Assembly (NCBI RefSeq): GCF_001939065.1
Contig: NZ_MPSZ01000001.1
Coordinates: 310,001-374,000, forward strand
DNA length: 64,000 nt
Reading direction: 5' to 3'
Origin: Exiguobacterium indicum HHS 31
GTDB taxonomy: Bacteria > Bacillota > Bacilli > Exiguobacteriales > Exiguobacteriaceae
This document shows positions 44,342 through 53,112 of the stretch, one piece after another. Each line of letters begins with the position of its first letter. Position 1 is the first letter of the stretch. The notes beneath the pieces are model-generated. The model was not told the DNA's origin and searched no databases. It was given only the letters and a program-made list of their open reading frames with translations. A program made the translations under genes and the position numbers.

Positions 44342-45058
44342 ATGTCAGAAGAAGCACGTATTTTAGTCGTCGACGATGAAGAACGGATTCGTCGCCTGTT
44401 GAAGATGTATCTGGAGCGGGAAAATTTCACGATCGAGGAAGCAGACAATGGAGAGACGGCGCTTGAAATGGCGCTTGAGACAGAATACGATGTCATTCTC
44501 CTCGACTTGATGATGCCGAAGATGGACGGGATGCAAGTCTGTGAAGAACTGCGGAAAACAAAAGCGACGCCAATCGTCATGTTGACGGCAAAAGGCGAAG
44601 AGACGAACCGCGTCCATGGGTTTGAGATGGGGGCAGATGATTATATCGTCAAACCATTCAGTCCACGTGAAGTCGTCTTGCGTGTCAAAGCGATTCTTCG
44701 TCGGGCAAGTGCGACGAAATTCCTCCACACGGATGCGAAAACAAAAGATGTCATCGTCTTCCCACACTTGACGATCGACAATGATGCGCACCGCGTGACG
44801 GTCGAGTCGCAAGAAGTAAATTTAACACCAAAAGAATACGAACTCCTGTATTTCTTAGCAAAACAAACGGATAAGGTATTCTCGCGAGAACAATTACTCA
44901 AGGAAGTCTGGAACTATGAATTTTTCGGAGATCTGCGGACAGTCGATACACACGTCAAACGTCTGCGTGAAAAGCTGAATCGTTTGTCTCCGAACGCCGC
45001 TCAAATGATCACGACGGTCTGGGGTGTCGGATACAAGTTCGAGAATAGTCCGACCTGA
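44342..45058 (+). CDS. resD: Response regulator ResD
   Basis: This is a 238-residue OmpR/PhoB-type regulator. The receiver has DDE at 11-13, acceptor D55 in LLDLMMPKMDG and K in IVKPFS. The C-terminal winged helix (LTPKEYELLYFLAK, TVDTHVKRLREKL) binds DNA. By synteny it is ResD, which controls respiration and cytochrome genes under oxygen limitation in B. subtilis. GGAGGAG precedes the ATG. A TATACT -10-like box near 44285 may be its promoter. Two bases separate it from resE. Confidence 0.93.
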   Translation: MSEEARILVVDDEERIRRLLKMYLERENFTIEEADNGETALEMALETEYDVILLDLMMPKMDGMQVCEELRKTKATPIVMLTAKGEETNRVHGFEMGADDYIVKPFSPREVVLRVKAILRRASATKFLHTDAKTKDVIVFPHLTIDNDAHRVTVESQEVNLTPKEYELLYFLAKQTDKVFSREQLLKEVWNYEFFGDLRTVDTHVKRLREKLNRLSPNAAQMITTVWGVGYKFENSPT

Positions 45059-45060
45059 CG

Positions 45061-46788
45061 ATGAAATGGTTGCAAAGCGTTGTCATCAAACTATGGGGAA
45101 CGATTCTGTTACTCGTTTCGGTCGTCTTGATCGCCTTGACGATCTTGTTACTTGAATTTTTCAACTCGTTCCATATCGAACAGGAACGGGGGCACTTGGC
45201 AAAGCTCGGTCAACAAGTCGAGACCGTCTTTCAGGCGCACTCCGGCATCGAGGAAGGGTCGAGTACTGCTGTTGAAATCACGGATATCTACGGGGCGACA
45301 CTGATCGCAAAGACGCAGGATGATTCCGTCGAAGCGAATATCTCACAAGCGAAGGCGAACCGGATCATCAAGGAACTCGAACGTCAGAACTGGAAAGCAA
45401 TTGATGGTGAAGAAGGCGAGACAGCGATAGGCAACTATGAGACCTTTGATGGAAAAGCAGCACTCGCGTATCGGGCACCGCTCATTACGGATAGTGGCAA
45501 CGGAACGATCTACTTGATCGAGCAATTGACGAACATCGAACAGGCGAATGAGGGTGCACGTCAAATCATTCAACTCTGTGTCCTGTTAGCGATCATCGGA
45601 ACGACCGTCTTTGCCTTCTTCCTCTCGACACGAATCACGGCGCCACTGCGAACGATTCGCCAAGCTGTCGTTGAGGCCGGTGAAGGAAAGTTTGATCAGA
45701 GCCTGACGCAACGTTCACGGGATGAGATCGGTGACTTAGCGCTTGCGTTCAATGAAATGAGTAGTCAGCTCAATCAATACGTCACGGATCTCGATAAGGA
45801 GCGGCATTTACTCTCCTCGATTCTGCGCTGTATGGCAGACGGTGTGTTGACGTTCTCGAAATCAGGTGAGCTCCTTGCAACGAATCCACCGGCTGAAGCC
45901 TTTTTGGCGGGTTCTCCCGTACCGGATGAACTGATTGAGTTATTCCAGACGGTCATGCGTGAAGAGACGGAGATGACGGTCTCCTTTGAACGAGAGGGAC
46001 GCTTCTACATCATCATCGTCAGTCCGTTACTCGAACAAGAAGAACAGATCGGAGCGGTCGCCGTCCTGCGTGATATGACGGAAGCGCAGCAACTCGAGAA
46101 GATGCGCGCTGATTTCGTCGCGAACGTCAGTCATGAACTGCGGACACCACTCGTCATGTTGCAAGGGTACTCAGAAGCGATTGTCGATGGCATGACCGAA
46201 AGTGACGAGGCGACGAAGGAATTCGCATCGATCATCTACGACGAGTCCCAAAGACTGTCGAGACTTGTTAACGATCTTCTTGATCTTGCGCGAATGGAAG
46301 CGGGATATCAGGAGTTACGGATTGAATCCGTCGAAGCAATCCCTTTTGCGAAGCGGGTGATCAAGAAGTTCAAACAGATGGGACGCGATAAACAAGTTAC
46401 CTTCTCGGTTTCTGGTCCGAACATCGCGTTTGAAGCAGACCCTGATCAGATGGAGCAAGTCTTGACGAACCTCCTCGGGAACGCCCTGCGTTATACGGAG
46501 AACGGTGAAATCAAGATTAAGATTGACGAAGATAGGGAAAACATTACATTATCCGTCATTGATTCGGGTGACGGAATTCCAGAAGAAGATCTACCGTTCG
46601 TCTTTGACCGTTTTTATAAAGCGGATAAAGCGCGGACACGTGGCAAGACGGGTACAGGAATCGGTCTTGCGATCGTGGCGAATGTCGTCCGAGCTCATGG
46701 TGGTGAAGTCGAAGTCGACAGCCGCTTGGGAGAGGGAGCGACCTTCCGGATCCGATTACCGAAAAAACAAGGGAAGCGAACATTATGA
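45061..46788 (+). CDS. resE: Sensor histidine kinase ResE
   Basis: This is a 575-residue membrane kinase and partner of ResD. Two membrane segments (about 8-32 and 165-188) enclose an external sensor region. HAMP (STRITAPLRTIRQAV), PAS (about 235-350), the H box NVSHELRTPLVML, the N box NLLGNALRYTENG and G boxes DSGDGIPEEDLPF and GTGIGLAIV follow in order. It begins directly after resD. The stop lies in a short hairpin (GGAAGCGA with TCGCTTCC) that may act as a weak terminator. Confidence 0.93.
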   Translation: MKWLQSVVIKLWGTILLLVSVVLIALTILLLEFFNSFHIEQERGHLAKLGQQVETVFQAHSGIEEGSSTAVEITDIYGATLIAKTQDDSVEANISQAKANRIIKELERQNWKAIDGEEGETAIGNYETFDGKAALAYRAPLITDSGNGTIYLIEQLTNIEQANEGARQIIQLCVLLAIIGTTVFAFFLSTRITAPLRTIRQAVVEAGEGKFDQSLTQRSRDEIGDLALAFNEMSSQLNQYVTDLDKERHLLSSILRCMADGVLTFSKSGELLATNPPAEAFLAGSPVPDELIELFQTVMREETEMTVSFEREGRFYIIIVSPLLEQEEQIGAVAVLRDMTEAQQLEKMRADFVANVSHELRTPLVMLQGYSEAIVDGMTESDEATKEFASIIYDESQRLSRLVNDLLDLARMEAGYQELRIESVEAIPFAKRVIKKFKQMGRDKQVTFSVSGPNIAFEADPDQMEQVLTNLLGNALRYTENGEIKIKIDEDRENITLSVIDSGDGIPEEDLPFVFDRFYKADKARTRGKTGTGIGLAIVANVVRAHGGEVEVDSRLGEGATFRIRLPKKQGKRTL

Positions 46789-46821
46789 GTCGCTTCCTTT
46801 CGCTATAGGAGTGAATGAAAC

Positions 46822-47373
46822 ATGAAAATTTACACGAAGTCTGGTGACGAAGGAGAAACATCTCTCGTTGGTGGAAGAGTCAAAAAAAATGATCGGTTGA
46901 TTAGCTTGATGGGAGAACTCGACGAATTGAACAGTTTCGTCGGACTTGCCCGGACGAAAGCATCATCAATCGAGGTGCGTGAGCAACTGACAGTGATCCA
47001 GCACGCGCTATTCGATTGTGGTAGTGACTTGATGTATGTCGAGCCGCGCCCGTCACGTTTGAGTCAAGAAGCGACGGTTGATTTAGAAAGTTGGATTGAC
47101 ACGTTAACGGAGTTATCGCCGCCGCTCGATAAGTTCATCTTGCCTGGTGGAACGGAAGCAGCTGCAACGTTACACGTGGCACGGACGGTCTGTCGTCGCG
47201 TTGAACGTTCGATGATCGATGTTCCTCAAGCGGCTCATTTGTTACCGTTCATCAACCGACTCAGTGACTTCTTCTTTACAGCAGCCCGTTACGAGAATGC
47301 CGTCAAACAAAAAGCAGATATTGAATATGTCCGCAGTGCGCATGTATTCAAACGAAAGGATGGAGAGCAATGA
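46822..47373 (+). CDS. Cob(I)yrinic acid a,c-diamide adenosyltransferase, PduO type
   Basis: This is a 183-residue ATP:cob(I)alamin adenosyltransferase. The N-terminal ATP motif KIYTKSGDEGETSLVGG is characteristic, with GELDELNSFVGLAR and ARTVCRRVERSM as further family blocks. It makes adenosylcobalamin. No cobalamin-dependent enzyme is adjacent. It sits at the junction between the res locus and the ymf locus, and its stop overlaps the ymfF start by four bases, so it is probably co-transcribed with ymfFHI. Confidence 0.93.
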   Translation: MKIYTKSGDEGETSLVGGRVKKNDRLISLMGELDELNSFVGLARTKASSIEVREQLTVIQHALFDCGSDLMYVEPRPSRLSQEATVDLESWIDTLTELSPPLDKFILPGGTEAAATLHVARTVCRRVERSMIDVPQAAHLLPFINRLSDFFFTAARYENAVKQKADIEYVRSAHVFKRKDGEQ

Positions 47374-48623
47374 GTCAGTCATTTAGTACATGGAAAAAGG
47401 AAGGAACGAGCTACCATCTCGTTCCGACCGACAAATTCAAGACGACGACGATTCTCGTCACATTTTCAGCACCGTTAGAAGCGAAGACGCTGACAAGCCG
47501 TGCAATCCTACCGTATATCATGGAAAAATCGACAGCCGCTTATCCGTCGATGAAAGCGTTACGTGAGCCGCTTGAAACACTATATGATGCGGGACTTTAT
47601 GCGGACGCGTCGAAGTTCGGAGAAGAGCATGTCATCTCATTCCAACTCGATGTCGTCCGGGGAGAACTCGTCCATCATCCGTCGTTGTTAAAAGAAGCAC
47701 TCGAATTGCTCGAGCAAATGGTGCTGTATCCAGATTTGACGGAAGGTGGCTTCCGTGAACAGTTCGTCAAACAAGAAAAACGATTGCATGCCTTACGGAT
47801 CAGTTCACTATATGACGATAAAATGCGCTACGCACAGCAACGTCTTCTCGAATTGATGGCACCAGGTGAAGCCGTCGCGTTGCCATCGCTTGGAACACTC
47901 GAAGAACTCGAACAGATCACCCCGTCATCCTTGCGTGATACATACCGTTCGATGATCGAAGACGACCGGATTGATGTCTTCGTCGTCGGACATGTAACGA
48001 AGGAGGAGATGGAAGACGCTCTATCATTCTTGCCATCGCATTCTGAAAAAATCAGTCATTACATTCCGGCCCAAAAAGCAGTCAATGGTGTAAAACGGTC
48101 GAGTGAAACGCAACCGATCAAACAAGGTAAATTGCATCTTGGTTACCGGGTAGCGGTCGATCCGACATCTGCTGACTCGATTCGGATGCAAATCGTCAAT
48201 GGTCTGTTCGGTGGCTTCCCGCATTCAAAACTGTTCATGAATGTCCGTGAAAAAGAGAGTCTCGCCTATTATGCGGCTTCACGGTATGCGGCATTGAACA
48301 GTGCACTCTATGTTTATGCCGGGGTCGACACGAAAGAAGCAGAACGTGCCGAGAAGATCATCTTGGAACAACTCGTTGATTTGAAAGCAGGACAGTTCAC
48401 GGATGAAGAATTGACACAGACGAAGGCGATGTTGATCAATGCGCGCCGTCAAATCCTTGATCAGCCAGGTCAACTGATTGGTTGGTTGAATGGTTCGAAG
48501 ATGCGTGGACTGACACTGGAAGATGAGATTCATATCATTGAAACGGCGACACGTGAAGACGTCGTTCGATTAGCAGCGGCAATCGATCTTGATGCCGTAT
48601 ATCTATTGCGAGGTGAAGCATGA
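47370..48623 (+). CDS. ymfF: M16 family peptidase-like protein YmfF (probably inactive)
   Basis: This is a 417-residue protein with the M16 (insulinase/processing peptidase) fold. The zinc motif HxxEH is missing from the expected N-terminal position, so it is probably the non-catalytic partner of YmfH. The C-terminal half keeps the structural block LFMNVREKESLAYYAA with the R/Y pair typical of M16 C-domains. AlbF/AlbE of the subtilosin locus are a comparable pair. The stop overlaps the start of ymfH. Confidence 0.87.
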   Translation: MSQSFSTWKKEGTSYHLVPTDKFKTTTILVTFSAPLEAKTLTSRAILPYIMEKSTAAYPSMKALREPLETLYDAGLYADASKFGEEHVISFQLDVVRGELVHHPSLLKEALELLEQMVLYPDLTEGGFREQFVKQEKRLHALRISSLYDDKMRYAQQRLLELMAPGEAVALPSLGTLEELEQITPSSLRDTYRSMIEDDRIDVFVVGHVTKEEMEDALSFLPSHSEKISHYIPAQKAVNGVKRSSETQPIKQGKLHLGYRVAVDPTSADSIRMQIVNGLFGGFPHSKLFMNVREKESLAYYAASRYAALNSALYVYAGVDTKEAERAEKIILEQLVDLKAGQFTDEELTQTKAMLINARRQILDQPGQLIGWLNGSKMRGLTLEDEIHIIETATREDVVRLAAAIDLDAVYLLRGEA

Positions 48624-49891
48624 TGGAACAACTAACCTATCACGATACAGACGAAACGGTATACCACGAGCAGCTCGATAACGGCTTATCCGTCTATTTG
48701 TTGCAAAAAAAAGGATACGAAAAGACGTATGCGACGTTTACGACGCGTTATGGTTCGATTGATCAACGATTCAAAAAAGGCGAGGAATGGATCACGGTAC
48801 CGGACGGCATCGCCCATTTCCTCGAGCATAAGATGTTCGAATCCGAAAAAGGGGACGTCTTCCAAGAGTTCGGTCGTCTCGGTGCCTCTGCGAACGCCTT
48901 TACCTCGTTCTCGCGGACAGCGTATTTGTTCTCAGCGACGTCGTTGATCGAACAAAACCTCGAGACGTTGATCGATTTCGTACAAGATCCCTACTTCACG
49001 CCGGAAAGCGTTGAAAAAGAGAAAGGGATCATCACGCAAGAAATCCAGATGTATCAAGATAATCCGGGATGGCGCCTGTTCTTCGGTCTGATCGAATCGA
49101 TGTATGCATCGCATCCAGTTCGGATCGATATCGCGGGAACTCCGGAATCAATCAATCAAATCACAGCCGATGACTTGTACACGTGCTACCGTACGTTCTA
49201 TCATCCATCGAACATGGTGTTGTTCGTCGTCGGAAACATCGATCCGGAAGAGACACTAGCATTGATCAAGGCGAACCAAGCGAAGAAAGACTATACGGAT
49301 CGCCCGGCAATCGAACGAGATTACGGTCAAGAGCCGCATGGCGTACATCGTCCACGTTTTGAACTCGAGCTCGACGTTAAGACACCAAAGGTATTGATCG
49401 GTTACAAAGACGAATCGCTTCGCGGCGAGGCACAAGTCCGCCGTGAGTTAACGAGTGAACTGCTGTTACACCTCTTGTTCGATCAGACATCATCGACGTA
49501 TTTGGAACTGTATGAAGACGGTCTGATTGACGATACGTTCAGCTTTGATTACTCGAGTGAGGAAGAGTTCGCCTTTGCGACGTTTGGCATGGAGACAGAG
49601 GATCCAGACAAGTTCATCCAAGCGTATGAGACACTCCTGCAAACGCGTCCTGACTTCACGGAAGATGAAGTCACGCGCAAGCGGAACATGATGCAAGGGA
49701 AATTCCTCCGTGCCTTGAATTCACCGGAATTCATTGCGAATCAGTTCTCGCGTCACGCACTTGCCGGTACGAATCTGTTCACGCTTCCGACATTGATTGC
49801 TTCGATTACGAAAGAAGAGATTGAAGCCCGTTTCGACGAGTTGTTCGCCATTGAAAACCGGGCGATCTCAATCGTCAAACCGTACGAGTGA
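48620..49891 (+). CDS. ymfH: M16 family zinc metallopeptidase YmfH
   Basis: This is a 423-residue metallopeptidase. The inverted zinc motif is GIAHFLEHKMFE near residue 67, with the downstream glutamate ligand region EKEKGIITQEIQMYQD near 137. It probably works as a heterodimer with YmfF, as many bacterial M16 proteins do. Substrates are unknown. Both ATG 48620 and ATG 48623 are possible starts behind GAGGTGA. Confidence 0.89.
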   Translation: MMEQLTYHDTDETVYHEQLDNGLSVYLLQKKGYEKTYATFTTRYGSIDQRFKKGEEWITVPDGIAHFLEHKMFESEKGDVFQEFGRLGASANAFTSFSRTAYLFSATSLIEQNLETLIDFVQDPYFTPESVEKEKGIITQEIQMYQDNPGWRLFFGLIESMYASHPVRIDIAGTPESINQITADDLYTCYRTFYHPSNMVLFVVGNIDPEETLALIKANQAKKDYTDRPAIERDYGQEPHGVHRPRFELELDVKTPKVLIGYKDESLRGEAQVRRELTSELLLHLLFDQTSSTYLELYEDGLIDDTFSFDYSSEEEFAFATFGMETEDPDKFIQAYETLLQTRPDFTEDEVTRKRNMMQGKFLRALNSPEFIANQFSRHALAGTNLFTLPTLIASITKEEIEARFDELFAIENRAISIVKPYE

Positions 49892-50595
49892 TGCGAATCC
49901 TCATCACCGGTGCGAGTGGCGCCATTGGTCTTGCGGCAGCAAAACAACTTGCTGCCGCTGGACATGAATTGGTGCTTCAGACGTATCGACAGCAAGCGGT
50001 TTTAGAACGGATGATAGAGGAGTGGCAAGGCGAGCACCACATCCTGACTGCGAATTTAGCAGACGAGAAGGACTTGCAGGCATTTTGTGCGGCATTACCT
50101 GTCGTCGATGCCTTCGTCCATTGTGCCGGAACGAGTTATAGCGGTCTGTTGCTCGATCAATCAGCAACATCAATGCACGAACTCTGGAAAATTCATGTCG
50201 AGGCGTTGATGCGCATCAGCCAAACCGTGACACGGACGAAACCGTTTACGTCGAAGCTTGCGATCGTCGTCATCAGTAGTGTGTTAGGAGAACAAGGTGT
50301 CGCGGGTGAGGTCGTCTATTCGACATGCAAGGCGGCACAGCTCGGATTCGTCAAGGCATACAGCAAGGAACTTGGACCGATGCATGGACGTATCAACGCG
50401 ATCACGCCGGGGTGGATCGATACGCCGATGAACGCGATTTTCTCGGAAGATGAAAAGGAACAAGCAATCGCTGAAATCCCAGCCGGTCGATTCGGAAAAG
50501 TAGAAGAAGTGGCTTCTGCCATCCGTTACTTAGTGCAACCTGAATCAAGTTATGTATCGGGAGCCATCCTTAAAATAGATGGCGCGTGGATGTAA
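49891..50595 (+). CDS. ymfI: SDR family oxidoreductase YmfI
   Basis: This is a 234-residue short-chain dehydrogenase. TGASGAIGLAAAKQL binds NAD(P), the serine lies in VVISSVLG and YxxxK in VVYSTCKAAQ. PGWIDTPM and GAILKIDGAWM close the fold, as in FabG-like enzymes. The ATG at 49891 overlaps the ymfH stop (TGATG). It follows ymfFH, as in B. subtilis. The substrate is unknown. Confidence 0.88.
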   Translation: MRILITGASGAIGLAAAKQLAAAGHELVLQTYRQQAVLERMIEEWQGEHHILTANLADEKDLQAFCAALPVVDAFVHCAGTSYSGLLLDQSATSMHELWKIHVEALMRISQTVTRTKPFTSKLAIVVISSVLGEQGVAGEVVYSTCKAAQLGFVKAYSKELGPMHGRINAITPGWIDTPMNAIFSEDEKEQAIAEIPAGRFGKVEEVASAIRYLVQPESSYVSGAILKIDGAWM

Positions 50596-50689
50596 GCATT
50601 GGAATTTCAGTTCAGGAATGCTTTTCATTTTTCAAAAAATCATTTAACATGAGGAATGGATAATCGTATTGATAGAGGAGGATGGGCGC

Positions 50690-51472
50690 GTGAGTGAGTT
50701 CGAGCAATGGTATCTCGAATATGAATTAAAGGTCAATCGTCCCGGTATACTCGGGGACATTGCTTCGTTGATGGGAATGTTACATATTTCGATCGTGACG
50801 ATCAATGGTGTCGATCATCAACGACGCGGTATGTTGCTCCAAACGAAACAACCGGATCAAATTCCACGACTCGCCGCTATTCTCAAGACGATGTCAACCA
50901 TAGAGGTCATCAAACTACGAAAACCAAAACTACGTGACCGAATCGCGATTCGTCACGGGCGCTATATCGATCAAAGCAGTGATGAACGAAAGACGTTCCG
51001 CTTCGTCCGGGAAGACTTAGGGATTCTCGTCGATTTCATGGCAGAGCTATGTAAACAGGATGGGCACTTGTTGATTGGTGTCCGCGGCATGCCACGCGTC
51101 GGTAAGACGGAGTCGATCGTCGCAGCGAGCGTCAGTGCGAATAAGAAATGGCTGTTCCTATCGTCGACGTTGATTAAACAGACGGTTCGAACATCGTTGT
51201 TCGACGACGAGCGGACGGGTGATTATGTTTACATCATCGATGCGTTAGTGTCACAACGAAATTTCGATGAACGACACTGGCAAATCCTGCGGGAAGTCAT
51301 GCGTCTACCCGCGACGAAGATCGTCGAACATCCGGATGCGTTCGTCAAATCGAGTGAGTATACGTGGGATGATTTTGATTACATCATTGAATTACGCAAC
51401 ACGACTGAAGAAATCATTGTGACTGAACTGCCTCGTTCCCATGGGGGAAATGATTGGTTCAACTTTGAATAA
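50690..51472 (+). CDS. ymfK: YmfK protein (DUF3388) with ACT-like and P-loop parts
   Basis: This is a 260-residue conserved Bacillales protein. The N-terminus (about 1-80) looks like an ACT-type regulatory domain (YELKVNRPGILGDIASLMGML). The centre carries a P-loop-like motif GMPRVGKTES near residue 140, followed by VYIIDALVSQ, which could serve as Walker B. The function is unknown. The GTG at 50690 with GAGGAGG eight bases upstream is preferred over TTG 50669. It lies between ymfI and rodZ, its B. subtilis position (ymfJ is missing). Confidence 0.82.
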   Translation: MSEFEQWYLEYELKVNRPGILGDIASLMGMLHISIVTINGVDHQRRGMLLQTKQPDQIPRLAAILKTMSTIEVIKLRKPKLRDRIAIRHGRYIDQSSDERKTFRFVREDLGILVDFMAELCKQDGHLLIGVRGMPRVGKTESIVAASVSANKKWLFLSSTLIKQTVRTSLFDDERTGDYVYIIDALVSQRNFDERHWQILREVMRLPATKIVEHPDAFVKSSEYTWDDFDYIIELRNTTEEIIVTELPRSHGGNDWFNFE

Positions 51473-51499
51473 GTATGAAAAATGGAAGGTGTGTTACCG

Positions 51500-52399
51500 A
51501 TGACCGAGCTCGGAACCTACTTAAAGGAACAACGGGAGGCGCTAGGCGTCTCTCTCGAACAAATTCAAACGACGACGAAGATTCAAAAGCGTTACATCGT
51601 CGCGATCGAAGAAGGCAATTATGATCAATTGCCGGGAGCCTTTTACGCCCGGGCCTTCATCAAGACATATGCGGAAGCACTCGGTCTTGACGTCGATGAA
51701 GTCTTTACGACTTATAAACGTGATCTTCCGGAACCGGAAGCACAACCGGTCGTCGAACTGTCACGGCGCGCGACGTATTCGAAATCCAGTGCTCCGAAAA
51801 AGAGCGTTGCGAAGCGTTGGATTCCGAATATCATCATCATCGTACTAATCTTTGCGATCGGTACTGCCTTGTATTATGGTCTGCAGACGTTCCTCGACGG
51901 TAACGAAGAGGCGAAGACGTCCGCACCGAAGCAAAATGATGTCACGATCGATCAAGGGGACGCGCCAAGTAAAGAGACGGATGCGCCTGCGAAGACGGAA
52001 GAAGAGCCGAAGGAAGAACCGGCGAAACAGGAAGAAACAAAAGAAGAACCTAAAAAAGAGGCACTTGCTGCGAAATCGACATCTGGTCAAGATGTCACGT
52101 ATGAAGTCGCAACGAAAGATACGATGAGTGTCTCGATTCAAATCAAGAAAGATGCCTCTCCGTCGCCATTCGTCGGTGTGCGTGATACATCACTTGAAGG
52201 AAAAGCACTCGCGCCAGACCACATCAACGCATCGGATCCGAATCCGATCGTCGTGAAGGACGCGAAGACGGACTTGATCCGCATCCGGATCGGTTCGATT
52301 AAAGGGATTGATAAAATCGTCGTCAATGACCAAGAACTGAAACTGAACCGTTCGCTTCTCGTCCAAAACATCTATCTAAAGAAAGTAGCCACGCCGTAA
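51500..52399 (+). CDS. rodZ: RodZ-like cell shape protein (YmfM)
   Basis: This is a 299-residue bitopic protein with an N-terminal HTH domain of the RodZ type (LGTYLKEQREALGVSLEQIQ at the start and YARAFIKTYAEALGLD near 60), a basic stretch, one membrane segment (about 112-133), an acidic/lysine-rich low-complexity linker (about 150-190) and an external C-terminal domain. RodZ links MreB to the elongation machinery. The ATG at 51500 has GGAAGGTG upstream. Confidence 0.9.
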   Translation: MTELGTYLKEQREALGVSLEQIQTTTKIQKRYIVAIEEGNYDQLPGAFYARAFIKTYAEALGLDVDEVFTTYKRDLPEPEAQPVVELSRRATYSKSSAPKKSVAKRWIPNIIIIVLIFAIGTALYYGLQTFLDGNEEAKTSAPKQNDVTIDQGDAPSKETDAPAKTEEEPKEEPAKQEETKEEPKKEALAAKSTSGQDVTYEVATKDTMSVSIQIKKDASPSPFVGVRDTSLEGKALAPDHINASDPNPIVVKDAKTDLIRIRIGSIKGIDKIVVNDQELKLNRSLLVQNIYLKKVATP

Positions 52400-52462
52400 T
52401 CCGGCGTGCCTTCTTTTAGATGGTATGTCATTTACATATGAAATGAAGGAGGAGGGCGTTAC

Positions 52463-53041
52463 ATGAACTTACCGAATCAATTGACAGTATTACGTGTTTT
52501 ATTAATTCCCGTGTTCGTCATCGTACTTGCGATTGATCCGAACTGGGGACAGTGGGATGTGTTGGGAGCCGAGCTTCCCGTCTCACACTTCGTTGCAGCT
52601 ATCATCTTCCTTGTTGCTTCACTGACGGACTGGCTCGATGGATATATCGCTCGTAAACAAAAATTAGTGACGAACTTTGGAAAATTCATGGATCCACTTG
52701 CCGACAAGATGTTAGTTGCAGCTGCGCTTGTCTACTTGGTGGAACTTGGATTCGTCGCAGCATGGATCGTCGTCATCATTCTCTGTCGAGAGTTCGCAGT
52801 CACGGGTCTTCGTCTCGTCGCATCTGACGAAGGGATCGTCCTTGCTGCCGGAAACTCTGGCAAAGCCAAGACATGGGTCCAGCTGACATCAATCACGGCA
52901 TACTTGTTGCACGATATCATCTTTGCGATGTGGAACATTCCGTTCGCAGATATTACGATGTGGCTTGCTTTGATCTTGACGATCTACTCAGGCGTCGAAT
53001 ATTTCTCGAAAAACATTAAGTTAATTACGAAATCCATGTAA
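52463..53041 (+). CDS. pgsA: CDP-diacylglycerol-glycerol-3-phosphate 3-phosphatidyltransferase
   Basis: This 192-residue membrane enzyme makes phosphatidylglycerophosphate. The start LPNQLTVLRVLLIPVFV is typical of PgsA, and the CDP-alcohol motif is SLTDWLDGYIARKQKLVTNF then GKFMDPLADKM near residues 55-78. About five membrane segments follow. GGAGGAGGG precedes the ATG. It lies between rodZ and cinA, as in many Firmicutes. Confidence 0.95.
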   Translation: MNLPNQLTVLRVLLIPVFVIVLAIDPNWGQWDVLGAELPVSHFVAAIIFLVASLTDWLDGYIARKQKLVTNFGKFMDPLADKMLVAAALVYLVELGFVAAWIVVIILCREFAVTGLRLVASDEGIVLAAGNSGKAKTWVQLTSITAYLLHDIIFAMWNIPFADITMWLALILTIYSGVEYFSKNIKLITKSM

Positions 53042-53054
53042 GATGGATCAATTT

Positions 53055-53086
53055 AGACTGTTCGTCATACCGAACAGTCTTTTCTT
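53055..53086 (+). terminator. Terminator between pgsA and cinA
   Basis: AGACTGTTCG and CGAACAGTCT pair with a 6-base loop and are followed by TTTCTT. Confidence 0.85.
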
Positions 53087-53112
53087 ATACTTCAAGAAGG
53101 TGAGGAATCAAC

